Assembly: GCA_934317845.1 (NCBI GenBank)
Contig: CAKRES010000007.1
Coordinates: forward strand, 45,677-109,676
Origin: an uncultured Lachnospiraceae bacterium
Lineage (GTDB): Bacteria > Bacillota > Clostridia > Lachnospirales > Lachnospiraceae
Length of the DNA stretch: 64,000 nucleotides
Direction: 5' to 3'
Position numbers and translations under genes: made by a program. Below, one piece after another: positions 1 to 8,080 of this stretch. Positions within the stretch are counted from its first letter, which is position 1; every line of letters begins with the position of its first letter. Below the pieces are notes generated by a model. It saw only the letters and a list, made by a program, of their open reading frames with translations, had not been told where the DNA came from and ran no database searches.

Positions 1-76
1 AAGCAGCCCGTCAGATCCGCCAGTTATAATTAGGAACATTGCAATCCTCGCTGAAAACCTTTTAAGACATGTATGC

Positions 77-292
77 CCGGCAGGTTCATGCAATATAGTG
101 TGTTTCTTTTGCAACTGCCCCGGTGGGTTTCAGGTGTTTTTCAGACTCATTTGCATGCGTCGGTGCTTATGCCCTGTATTTTAGGGCATTACGCACCGCT
201 ACGCAGTGCAATCAAAGCGAAAGCGTGCCTGAAAAATACCTGATCCCACAAAGGGACATAATTACTTGAACACATATGCATGAACCTGCCGG
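77..292 (-). repeat. Structured palindromic element, copy 1
   Basis: This gene-free stretch holds a nested palindrome. The outermost perfect inverted repeat is CCGGCAGGTTCATGCA at 77-92 and its complement at 277-292. Inside it, read on the minus strand, are an arm with TTTTTCAGGC, a one-sided bulge (ACGCTTTCGCTTT then GATTGCA), a stem ending GCCCT, a loop AAAATAC and the returning arm. The same bulge and loop occur in copies at 33426-33775 and about 40582-40904, in the opposite orientation. No open reading frame of note is present. It may be a structured RNA, a REP/MITE-like element or both; sequence alone does not decide. Confidence 0.8.
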
Positions 293-318
293 ACGTTCGG
301 TACGAGGAGGTAGAATTA

Positions 319-349
319 GCTTCCCGCATTTTGATGTGGGAAGTTTTTT
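319..349 (+). terminator. Intrinsic terminator upstream of the LysR gene
   Basis: CTTCCC at 320-325 pairs with GGGAAG at 338-343 and is followed by six T. It ends a transcript entering from the left, either from a gene outside the window or from the palindromic element itself. Confidence 0.75.
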
Positions 350-399
350 CATTTTGTGCTATCCTTTAGAAAGATGCGAGAGAAAAGAGGGCACATAAT

Positions 400-1299
400 A
401 TGACATTGCAGCAGTTGAAATACGTGATTACAGTGGCTGAGACCGGTACGATTACAGAAGCGGCCAATCAATTATATATCTCCCAGCCAAGTCTTACAAA
501 TGCGATCCATGAACTGGAAAAGGAAATGAAGATCGTAATCTTCAACCGAACCAACAAAGGGATCAGTCTTTCCAAAGAAGGCGATGTATTTTTAGGCTAT
601 GCCAGACAGGTCATGGAGCAGGCGGCAATTTTAGAGGATAAATACAAAGGCAGCAGTGGAAAGAAGCAGTTTTGCGTTTCCACACAGCACTATTCCTTTG
701 CGGTAAATGCCTTCGTGGATCTGATCAAGAAATATGGACAGGACGAATATGATTTCAGCTTGCGGGAAACACAGACGTATGAGATCATAGAAGATGTAGC
801 GAAAATGAAGAGTGAAATTGGAATTCTGTTCTTAAATGATTTTAATGAGAAGGTGTTACAAAAACTGTTAGCCTCACAGGATCTTTTGTTTCATCCGCTT
901 TTTGTGGCAAAACCGCATGTGTTTTTAAGCAGGAAGCATCCGCTTGCCGGACAGGAAGTCATTACCAATGAACAGCTGGAGGAATATCCATATCTGTCAT
1001 TTGAACAGGGCGAACACAATTCCTTTTATTTTTCAGAGGAGATTTTTTCGATATCTGAGCGGAAGAAAAATATTCGTGTCCGTGACCGTGCGACGCTATT
1101 TAATCTGCTGATCGGATTAAATGGATACACTGTGTGCAGCGGAGTGATCGATAAAAAATTAAACGGAAAAGACATTATTGCAGTGCCGCTTGCGGATGAA
1201 GGAGACATGCGAATCGGATATATCACCCACAAAAAGGGACGGATCAGTCCGCTTGGAGAAACCTATCTGGAAGCGTTGCATCATTATCTTGAGAGGTAG
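400..1299 (+). CDS. LysR-family transcriptional regulator
   Basis: The 299-residue product has the LysR layout. An N-terminal winged helix-turn-helix spans about residues 1-60 (LKYVITVAETGTITEAANQL, then SQPSLTNAIHELE), followed by the linker helix and a periplasmic-binding-protein-like effector domain to the C-terminus. The length is normal for the family. The start is preceded by AGAGGG at a suitable distance. LysR proteins bind promoter DNA and answer a small-molecule ligand; the ligand here cannot be told. The usual divergent target gene is absent: upstream there is only a terminator and the palindromic element. The TPR gene 16 bases downstream is probably cotranscribed. Confidence 0.9.
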   Translation: MTLQQLKYVITVAETGTITEAANQLYISQPSLTNAIHELEKEMKIVIFNRTNKGISLSKEGDVFLGYARQVMEQAAILEDKYKGSSGKKQFCVSTQHYSFAVNAFVDLIKKYGQDEYDFSLRETQTYEIIEDVAKMKSEIGILFLNDFNEKVLQKLLASQDLLFHPLFVAKPHVFLSRKHPLAGQEVITNEQLEEYPYLSFEQGEHNSFYFSEEIFSISERKKNIRVRDRATLFNLLIGLNGYTVCSGVIDKKLNGKDIIAVPLADEGDMRIGYITHKKGRISPLGETYLEALHHYLER

Positions 1300-1315
1300 G
1301 AGAAGGGAGAGACTG

Positions 1316-2146
1316 ATGAAAAGAATCATATTTTGGATATGGAGCGGGATCATGGTGGTTGTCATGCTGGGACTGATCGCCTACTATATGCTGTCCGGCG
1401 CAACGCTGGATACGGTAAGGATCGTCAAATGTGTGATCGTGCTGACAGGATGTCTGATTGGTTTATGGAATGCGGTCACAAGAAACCGGCAGCAGTGGAA
1501 GGAAATTTATATGGAAGCGTATGGACGGATCATACGGGATACCTTTTCTGATTCACCGAAGCAGTTTAAAATGCTGATGCAGGGCATCAAGTATTATGAC
1601 AATGACCATTTAAGGGAGGCAGTAAGCTGCCTTGGTAAATTGCTCCCTACATGCCGGACGGATCAGGAACGTGCGGTAACCGGATATTTTATGGCGGCTT
1701 CTTTTATTGATCAGAACTATTATCGCAAAGCAATCGAAATGCTGGAGCAGGTACAGGCTTGGGACCCGGCGATCAGTGAGGTAAATAATGATATTGGCAT
1801 CTGCTATATGGATCAGGGTAAGTTTAATAAAGCATTGCCATATCTGCTCAAAGCGCACGAGGTGCGGCCGGAAGATGCAATAGTCTGCGTGAATTTAAGC
1901 TGCTGCTACGAAAGTATTGGAGACTGGGAGCAGATGAATTACTGGGCAAAGGAAGTGTTGGAAATTGCGCCGCGTAATCTGGAAGGCTTGATGTATGCCT
2001 ATTTATCGGAGCTGCATCTGGATCATCTGGAAGAGGCACAGCCTTACCGGGAGCGGTTTGCTATGGAAAATGGCGGGGCAGACGGATTGCTTTCGCTGGG
2101 AGAAGCGATCCTTGCCGAAAAAAAGGTCAAGGAGAATCTTTTTTAG
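1316..2146 (+). CDS. Membrane-anchored tetratricopeptide-repeat protein
   Basis: Starting at the ATG at 1316, preceded by AGGAGAAGGGAGA, gives 276 residues. Two hydrophobic segments come first (about residues 5-25 and 37-52), then a soluble part built of tetratricopeptide-like helical pairs, for example EVNNDIGICYMDQGKFNKAL and the following helix. Such proteins usually scaffold protein contacts at the membrane; a specific partner is not evident. The gene follows the LysR regulator by 16 bases, so the two probably share a transcript. A longer in-frame extension upstream overlaps the LysR gene and is unlikely to be translated. Confidence 0.75.
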   Translation: MKRIIFWIWSGIMVVVMLGLIAYYMLSGATLDTVRIVKCVIVLTGCLIGLWNAVTRNRQQWKEIYMEAYGRIIRDTFSDSPKQFKMLMQGIKYYDNDHLREAVSCLGKLLPTCRTDQERAVTGYFMAASFIDQNYYRKAIEMLEQVQAWDPAISEVNNDIGICYMDQGKFNKALPYLLKAHEVRPEDAIVCVNLSCCYESIGDWEQMNYWAKEVLEIAPRNLEGLMYAYLSELHLDHLEEAQPYRERFAMENGGADGLLSLGEAILAEKKVKENLF

Positions 2147-2242
2147 CGGAAAAAGGATGACAGATCCAAAAGCCGGGAACAGTTATCTCCGGCGGCACAG
2201 ATGTTTTTGCAGTATCTTATACAGTATGTGTAACAGGAGTTT

Positions 2243-2271
2243 TTCGCACCCTATATGTGACCATTCGCACC
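2243..2271. promoter_or_regulatory. Candidate LytTR-regulator direct repeat
   Basis: The octamer TTCGCACC occurs at 2243-2250 and again at 2264-2271, exactly 21 bases apart, that is two helical turns. LytTR-domain regulators typically bind 9-bp direct repeats separated by 12 bp. A weak promoter could follow (TATGCT at 2301-2306 with no good -35), as expected for activator-dependent transcription of the surface protein gene at 2363. A LytTR response regulator is encoded just past that gene. The link is inferred. Confidence 0.5.
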
Positions 2272-2362
2272 AAAATCCATTTTACAGGTTGTTTTCATGG
2301 TATGCTTCTTTTTGAGAGAGAGTATTTTTTTATAAATAAAGCAGAAAAGGAGGAGGTATACT

Positions 2363-4732
2363 ATGGAAAGAGTTGTCAAAAGAATATTGGCGATAGCAGT
2401 CAGCTTAAGTATGCTGTTTTCTATGGCAGGGATCCGGGGAAATACGGCATCCGCTTATATGAAGGCTGACATAACACAAACGAGATCTTCTGATCTGTCA
2501 GATCTATTATCGCATTACTGGGAGGCTTCCCTGGAGGACGGGACGCTGACCGTTGATCTGACCGATATCTATGCTCAGATTGATAGTGCTGGAGGTAACC
2601 AAAGCTGCGAGGCATATATGTATGATGGAAGTACCCTCAAAGATCATAAAGAGTTTACGGGGAATAAATGTACATTGTCTGCGGATTTCTCCAAGCAGGA
2701 AGATGGAGTTTATAAGATCACCATCAGGACCATCGTTCGATCAAAGGTAACAACCTATAGTCGCTGGACGGAATATATGCATCTTGAGGTTGAGGATGGG
2801 AAGGTTTATTTTTATTCTCCATATGGAGCAGCTTCCATTAAGGCGATGAATAATCTCACGGATAACTACGATCCGCAGGACTGTCTTAATACAAAAACAT
2901 ATGAATATATGCATCTTTGCGAGTCCTATGATGACATTGTGGCAAAGGCAGAGGAGATTGCCAAAGGCTGTGTAACAGAGGGGGACAAGGTGAAAGCGAT
3001 CCATGACTGGATCTGTAAAAATGTAGCTTATGATTACAGCTCAAATAACACCACACAAAAACTTGGCATTGACCGTGCATTTCAGGATGGATATACCGTA
3101 TGTGCCGGTTTTACAGATCTGGCAAATCTGATGTATCGTTCCGTTGGAATTCCGTGTGTGTATATTATCGGTTTTGGTAGTAACACAGGAGTACTGGAAG
3201 ATGGTACAGAAAATTTATCAAGCTTACAAAGCAACCATTCATGGAATGCAATATATTATAATAATGCATGGCATTATGTTGACCTGACATGGGATTGTAT
3301 CAACCAATATTACGGTGAGGAAGACAGCCGGACTACTTCCGGTAAAGATCCGAGGTATCGTTATTTTGGTATGCCGGCAGAAGTGTATGGAATGGGTCAT
3401 TATGAATCCTTTATAGAGGATCATTCTGAAGATGCGGTGGAGCTTGTATTAAAAAATGTGAAAACCAATTATATGTTAGGGGAGTCTTTTGATAAAAATT
3501 GCAGCTTTGTACTTAAAACAAATAAAGGTAATGAATGGACTGTAAATGGGAAAACCACGGTTTCTTATGAAGGATATGACCTGAACAAGCTGGGCAAACA
3601 GACTGTGACCGCTACATATAAAGGACTTACTACAACCTATGAGATCAATGTCTATGAGGCAGATTCCATCAAGGTAGTCCCAAAAGAAAATGCAGAGTAT
3701 AAGTTCGGAACAGAATTTAAACCGCAGTTTGATCTGTATATTGTCACATCAGCCGGTGACGAGATTCCGGTGAAGGATCTTTCAGATGTTACATGCAGCG
3801 GATATGATATGGATACTCCTGGAAAACAGACCGTAACCGTTTCTTATCAGGGCAAAACAACAGAGTATCAGATTGAAGTAACAAAGGGATACAAGATCAA
3901 CTACGTCTTAAACGGAGGCGTAAATAACAAAGATAACCCGGACTCTTACAGTATAGAATCGGATGTCGTTTTAAAAGACCCAACCAGAGAAGGCTATCGT
4001 TTCACCGGTTGGTATACGGATAAGGCAATGAAAAACAGAATCTTTATGATACGAGGAGACAGTACAGGAGACGCTACCTTATATGCCGGCTGGGAAGAGG
4101 AAGAGACTTGTACCCATGAGTGGGGCGGCTGGGACGTAACGACTATTGCGACCTGTACCAAAACAGGAACGAAAGTCCGTCAGTGTTATGTATGTATGAA
4201 GACCGAAACAGCAACTGTTCCGATTGACAGCAAAAAGCATATGAATACGGAAGTGCGTGGTAAAGTAGCAGCAACAGCTACTAGCACCGGCTATACCGGA
4301 GATACTTATTGTAAGGATTGCGGTACGCTCATCAAAAAAGGTACAACAACAGCGCAGCTCAAGTCTACCCGGAATACCACGAAAACTACAACGAGCCAGG
4401 CAACAACGAAACAGCCGGATGCCACAACGGAGCAGACAGTAACTGCGCCAAAGGCAGTCAAAGGCATAAAGCTTGTAAACAAAAAAGGAAAGGCAGTAAA
4501 GATCACATGGAAGAAGCTTAGTGGTGTAAAGGGCTATGAAGTCCAGTATGCTTTAAACAGCAAGTTTACCAAAGGCAAGAAGACACTGCGCGTAACATCT
4601 GTTTCCAGGACAGTGAAGAAATTAAAGAAAAAGAGCACCTACTATGTAAGAGTACGTGCTTATACCATGGATGGTTCCAAAAAAGTTTATGGAAAATACA
4701 GTTCCATCAAGAAGATCAAGATCAAACGCTAG
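2363..4732 (+). CDS. Secreted transglutaminase-like surface protein with Ig-like, InlB-type and FN3 domains
   Basis: This 789-residue protein has a signal peptide ending near TASAY (about residue 31). A transglutaminase-like papain-fold domain follows, with an apparent triad of Cys247 (in YTVCAGFT), His292 (in NHSWNAIYY) and Asp307 (in HYVDLTWD). After it come two bacterial Ig-like repeats (about 365-510), an InlB/Flg_new B-repeat (about 513-570, ending GYRFTGWYTDK), a cysteine-bearing module and a threonine-rich linker. The C-terminus is a lysine-rich FN3-like domain, perhaps for cell-wall attachment by charge. Such domains act as proteases, amidases or crosslinkers; the substrate is unknown. 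The start has a perfect AGGAGG. The 3' end overlaps the convergent response-regulator gene by 11 bases. Confidence 0.85.
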   Translation: MERVVKRILAIAVSLSMLFSMAGIRGNTASAYMKADITQTRSSDLSDLLSHYWEASLEDGTLTVDLTDIYAQIDSAGGNQSCEAYMYDGSTLKDHKEFTGNKCTLSADFSKQEDGVYKITIRTIVRSKVTTYSRWTEYMHLEVEDGKVYFYSPYGAASIKAMNNLTDNYDPQDCLNTKTYEYMHLCESYDDIVAKAEEIAKGCVTEGDKVKAIHDWICKNVAYDYSSNNTTQKLGIDRAFQDGYTVCAGFTDLANLMYRSVGIPCVYIIGFGSNTGVLEDGTENLSSLQSNHSWNAIYYNNAWHYVDLTWDCINQYYGEEDSRTTSGKDPRYRYFGMPAEVYGMGHYESFIEDHSEDAVELVLKNVKTNYMLGESFDKNCSFVLKTNKGNEWTVNGKTTVSYEGYDLNKLGKQTVTATYKGLTTTYEINVYEADSIKVVPKENAEYKFGTEFKPQFDLYIVTSAGDEIPVKDLSDVTCSGYDMDTPGKQTVTVSYQGKTTEYQIEVTKGYKINYVLNGGVNNKDNPDSYSIESDVVLKDPTREGYRFTGWYTDKAMKNRIFMIRGDSTGDATLYAGWEEEETCTHEWGGWDVTTIATCTKTGTKVRQCYVCMKTETATVPIDSKKHMNTEVRGKVAATATSTGYTGDTYCKDCGTLIKKGTTTAQLKSTRNTTKTTTSQATTKQPDATTEQTVTAPKAVKGIKLVNKKGKAVKITWKKLSGVKGYEVQYALNSKFTKGKKTLRVTSVSRTVKKLKKKSTYYVRVRAYTMDGSKKVYGKYSSIKKIKIKR

Positions 4733-5450
4733 ATGGATCCGTTGAGGATAACATATAAGTAAAATAAGCTTCCTTAAAGGCGGGATAATGATTCCGGGAG
4801 ATCGGAATTGTGATCCCGCTTTTTGTGATCAGTTTTGTTTTGGTAAATTGCGCAATGTCGTTCATGTTGACAATGTAGCTCCGGTGGCACTGAAAGAAAC
4901 CTTTTTCCGGAGTGAAGACCGCAGCACAGTCGGAGAACAGCTCTTTGATCAGAAGATAGCTTCCATTTTCTAAGTGGACAGTGACACGCTTATTCTGGGC
5001 TTCCAAAAATTCCGTGTTAGCAAGAGGAATGTTATAGCTTCCGGTTTCTGTCCGGGCAAAAAAGGTTTCCTTTTTCGATTGATATTGCTGGTAAAAGGCA
5101 TCCATCACTGCAAAAAAAGTGGATGCATCAAGAGGTTTCATCACATAATGAAAGGCCTGTACATCATAGGAATCTACAGCATATTCTTTGGAAGAGGTTA
5201 GAAAGATAATGGGAACAGTGTGATCCTTGCTGCGCAGCTCTCGGGCAGTATCAATACCATTTAGCAAAGGCATGAGCACATCCAGAATCATAAGATCAAA
5301 GGGCTGCTCTTTTTGCGCTTTGATCAGGGCATCACCATTACTGTAAGAAAAGATTGTCAGTGGTATAGTGTGTATAGTTCCCCACTGCTCTAACAGGATG
5401 CGTGTTTCTTCTATATAACAGGTCTGATCATCACAGATAGCAATTTTCAT
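4722..5450 (-). CDS. LytTR-family response regulator
   Basis: The 242-residue product has an N-terminal receiver domain with the acidic pair Asp7-Asp8 and phosphoacceptor Asp57 (LMILDVLMP), and a C-terminal LytTR DNA-binding domain (about 135-240, with FFQCHRSYIVNMNDI). The ATG at 5450 is chosen because GGAG lies seven bases upstream; an in-frame TTG at 5462 has no ribosome binding site. It overlaps the end of the kinase gene, so the two are translationally coupled. The direct repeat at 2243-2271 is a plausible target. No AgrB or signal-peptide gene lies nearby, so the input signal is unknown. Confidence 0.9.
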   Translation of the reverse strand: MKIAICDDQTCYIEETRILLEQWGTIHTIPLTIFSYSNGDALIKAQKEQPFDLMILDVLMPLLNGIDTARELRSKDHTVPIIFLTSSKEYAVDSYDVQAFHYVMKPLDASTFFAVMDAFYQQYQSKKETFFARTETGSYNIPLANTEFLEAQNKRVTVHLENGSYLLIKELFSDCAAVFTPEKGFFQCHRSYIVNMNDIAQFTKTKLITKSGITIPISRNHYPAFKEAYFTYMLSSTDPSSV

Positions 5451-6726
5451 AATAATCTCCAACTATAATTCTTAAAACAAAGGTGTGGTCCGTTACGGCA
5501 AATTCATATTGTCCATTCATTTGCTCTACATAGTATATAATGCTTTTGACTCCGATTCCATGCCCTTTTCTGGTAGAAACCGGAATACCATCAATAAACG
5601 TAGGAATTTTTTCTACGGGATTTCTAAGCTCCAGTAAAAGATGATGCCCTTTGGTACAGATGTTAAGCTCCGCCCATTTGTCATCCCGCTGCATATTTTC
5701 TAAGGCATGCATGGCATTTTCCAGCGCATTGGACAGAACAGTACACAGCGTAATATCCGGACAGGGAAGCTGCGCTCCGGTTTTGACGGTACATTTCAAG
5801 GTGAAATCACGATCGGAAAATTTTGTATCATACAGAGAAATGATGGAATTGAGCAGCTCGTTTTTGCAGTAGGTGGTAAGATGGGTGTCCTCATATTCCA
5901 GATCCGCTTCTTTGATATAGTCGAGCGCGTGATCTACCCGGTTTTCCTGCAAAAAAGTGTGGATAATGTGCAGGTGATGGCGCATATCATGTTTCATGAT
6001 CGTTAGTTTTTTCTTGCTGTCGTTGACATGTTCAATTTCCTTGTGAATGGATTCTAACTGCAATTCCATCAGATCACTGTATTGGCGGATCTCTAGCTTG
6101 CGTTCATATTCTCTGATATAAAAGAGCAGGAAAATGAGATATGAAAGGCAAAAAGCAAAACTCATAAATTCCGTCACTGCTTTATTCCCGGAATATAAAA
6201 TGTCAGAGAATTTGGTAGAGGCATAGTCAAATACATAATAAACAAAAGGAAGCAGACCGATCAGAAAAACTTCACGGGAATCCTTGCTTAAAAGAACTTC
6301 CATAGTGCGTGAGATTTTTGTACTCAGTACATAAAAGACAAGGAGTGTAGCAAAGATACGGGAAACATAATACCATTCCATTTGTCCGGTAATATCAAGG
6401 GTAACAAGCCCGATCCAGTTGCTGATCTGACAGCACAAATAGGCGGAAAATACAGCAGTTGTGGCAGATACTACACGATATTTGTAATAACAGACAAGAA
6501 AAACCACAAGCGGAAGGTGGATCAAAAGGGGGTATGCCTGCGTCGTGGCATTTTCTCCAAAGAGCAGGAAACAGGCTAAGTAAAGCAGCCCGGACACGAC
6601 AAAAAACAGGGTTAAAGTCAGCATATTTTTGACATTCTTTTTCATTCCAAGGAAAAAGGCGGAGATGAAAATACCAAACAGTAATGTGGTAGTGTTATGT
6701 GTTGTTTTTAATATGGAAAGCAGCAT
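5431..6726 (-). CDS. GHKL-type sensor histidine kinase, membrane-bound (AgrC/LytS class)
   Basis: About six or seven N-terminal membrane helices (residues 1-210) lead to a coiled-coil-like segment and a dimerisation/phosphoacceptor motif KHDMRHHLHII (His246). A GHKL ATPase domain follows, with N-box LSNALENAMHALEN and G-box GHGIGVKSI. The 431-residue length and layout match the AgrC-like HPK10 class, whose members often sense peptides. The response-regulator gene starts within its last codons. The C-terminal ATPase is complete. No peptide precursor is visible, so the ligand is open. Confidence 0.9.
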   Translation of the reverse strand: MLLSILKTTHNTTTLLFGIFISAFFLGMKKNVKNMLTLTLFFVVSGLLYLACFLLFGENATTQAYPLLIHLPLVVFLVCYYKYRVVSATTAVFSAYLCCQISNWIGLVTLDITGQMEWYYVSRIFATLLVFYVLSTKISRTMEVLLSKDSREVFLIGLLPFVYYVFDYASTKFSDILYSGNKAVTEFMSFAFCLSYLIFLLFYIREYERKLEIRQYSDLMELQLESIHKEIEHVNDSKKKLTIMKHDMRHHLHIIHTFLQENRVDHALDYIKEADLEYEDTHLTTYCKNELLNSIISLYDTKFSDRDFTLKCTVKTGAQLPCPDITLCTVLSNALENAMHALENMQRDDKWAELNICTKGHHLLLELRNPVEKIPTFIDGIPVSTRKGHGIGVKSIIYYVEQMNGQYEFAVTDHTFVLRIIVGDYYENCYL

Positions 6727-6794
6727 TTTAACATTCCTCTCATAAGAAATCAGATTCTGTTTCTAATATATACAAACTTTCATTTATTTGCAAG

Positions 6795-6823
6795 TTGACA
6801 GGGGCAGTTTGACAACGTAGAAT
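6795..6823 (+). promoter_or_regulatory. Sigma-A-type promoter for ddh
   Basis: TTGACA at 6795-6800, a 17-base spacer and TAGAAT at 6818-6823 place a transcription start about 43 bases before the ddh start codon. Confidence 0.7.
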
Positions 6824-6873
6824 AATAGAATGACAATGCAGAAAACAAAGTTACATTTTAGGAGGATATTAGG

Positions 6874-7854
6874 ATGAGAATTGGAATTTTAGGATATGGT
6901 AATTTAGGAAGAGGGGTAGAATGTGCGATCAGACAGAACCCGGATATGGAGCTGGTGGCAGTATTTACCAGACGTGCGCCGGACCAGGTTTCTATCTTGA
7001 CCAAAGAGGCAGCCGTATGCTCGGTAAATGACGTGGAGCAGTGGACGGATAAGATCGATGTGATGATCCTTTGCGGCGGCAGTGCGACAGATCTTCCGGA
7101 ACAGACACCAAAGTATGCCAAGCTGTTCCATGTAGTAGACAGCTTTGATACCCATGCTAATATCCCGGAGCATTTTGCGAAGGTTGATGCAGCGGCAAAG
7201 GAGAGCGGACATATTGGCATGATCTCAGTTGGCTGGGATCCGGGAATGTTTTCTTTGAATCGTATGTATGCGAATGCCATTCTGCCGGAAGGACGCGATT
7301 ACACGTTCTGGGGCAAGGGAGTCAGTCAGGGACATTCGGATGCGATCCGGCGCGTAGAGGGCGTAAAGGATGGCAAACAGTATACGATCCCTGTAGAGGC
7401 AGCACTGGATGCCGTGAGAAATGGGGAAGATCCGGAACTTACAACCAGACAGAAGCATACCAGAGAGTGCTTTGTTGTACTGGAGGAAGGTGCTGATCCA
7501 AAGAAAGTAGAAGAGGAGATCAAAACGATGCCAAACTACTTTGCGGATTATGATACTACCGTACACTTCATCAGTGAAGAAGAATTAAAAGCAGAGCACA
7601 GCGGTATTCCACATGGTGGTTTTGTCATCCGTTCCGGAAAGACCGGATGGGAGAAAGAGCATAAGCACGTGATCGAGTATAGCCTGAAGCTGGATTCTAA
7701 TCCGGAATTTACTGCGAGTGTGATCGTAGCATATGCACGAGCTGCTTATCGTATGGCAGAAGAAGGTCAGTGTGGATGTAAGACAGTATTGGATGTTCCA
7801 CCGGCGTATTTAAGTGCAAAAGACGGACAGACTCTTCGCAAAGAGTTGTTATAA
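6874..7854 (+). CDS. ddh: meso-Diaminopimelate D-dehydrogenase
   Basis: This 326-residue protein makes meso-diaminopimelate in one NADPH-dependent step from tetrahydrodipicolinate and ammonia (EC 1.4.1.16), serving lysine and peptidoglycan synthesis. The Rossmann nucleotide motif GILGYGNLGRGVE is at the N-terminus. Family-typical segments follow: VDSFDTHANIPEH, SVGWDPGMFSLNRM and KGVSQGHSDAIRRVEGVKD. The C-terminal DVPPAYLS is also characteristic. Length matches the family. A promoter at 6795-6823 and a strong terminator at 7914-7954 make it a one-gene transcript. Confidence 0.95.
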   Translation: MRIGILGYGNLGRGVECAIRQNPDMELVAVFTRRAPDQVSILTKEAAVCSVNDVEQWTDKIDVMILCGGSATDLPEQTPKYAKLFHVVDSFDTHANIPEHFAKVDAAAKESGHIGMISVGWDPGMFSLNRMYANAILPEGRDYTFWGKGVSQGHSDAIRRVEGVKDGKQYTIPVEAALDAVRNGEDPELTTRQKHTRECFVVLEEGADPKKVEEEIKTMPNYFADYDTTVHFISEEELKAEHSGIPHGGFVIRSGKTGWEKEHKHVIEYSLKLDSNPEFTASVIVAYARAAYRMAEEGQCGCKTVLDVPPAYLSAKDGQTLRKELL

Positions 7855-7913
7855 AAATGCCGGTCGGTATAACCGGATATATTTGTTTACAGAAATATCT
7901 GAATTGATTTCTG

Positions 7914-7954
7914 AACTGCCCTTTCCGTAGTTGTAAGGAAAGGGCAGTTTTTTT
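7914..7954 (+). terminator. Intrinsic terminator of ddh
   Basis: AACTGCCCTTTCC at 7914-7926 pairs perfectly with GGAAAGGGCAGTT at 7937-7949 and is followed by a T tract. Confidence 0.9.
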
Positions 7955-7985
7955 GTGATCGATCGGATATGTTGCAACATCTGTC

Positions 7986-8041
7986 TTGTCACCTGTAAAA
8001 ATATGTGCTATACTTCACCGTAAACAAAAAGGAAACAGGTG
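7986..8041 (+). promoter_or_regulatory. nad operon promoter and possible NiaR operator halves
   Basis: TTGTCA (7986-7991), 17 bases and TATACT (8009-8014) form a good promoter. CACCTGT at 7990-7996 overlaps the -35, and its inverted copy ACAGGTG lies at 8035-8041 in the early leader. A NiaR-type repressor is encoded at the end of this operon, so these half-sites are candidate operators; this assignment is inference. Confidence 0.5.
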
Positions 8042-8080
8042 GCAGCAGCTCATTTTACGCTGTCAGGAAAGGATGTTTTT

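Noticed and set aside
77..292. Firm call of an invertible promoter (inverton)
   Set aside because: The inverted repeats would permit inversion, but no promoter is visible inside and no recombinase gene is nearby, so it is kept only as an alternative.
2172..2193. Hairpin GCCGG/CCGGC after the TPR gene as a terminator or riboswitch
   Set aside because: The stem is short with no adjacent T tract, and the sequence does not resemble any riboswitch class I know.
6791..6815. AGTTGACA and AGTTTGACA near-repeat as a LytTR site
   Set aside because: The period is about 14 bases, not 21, and the first copy is explained as the -35 of the ddh promoter.
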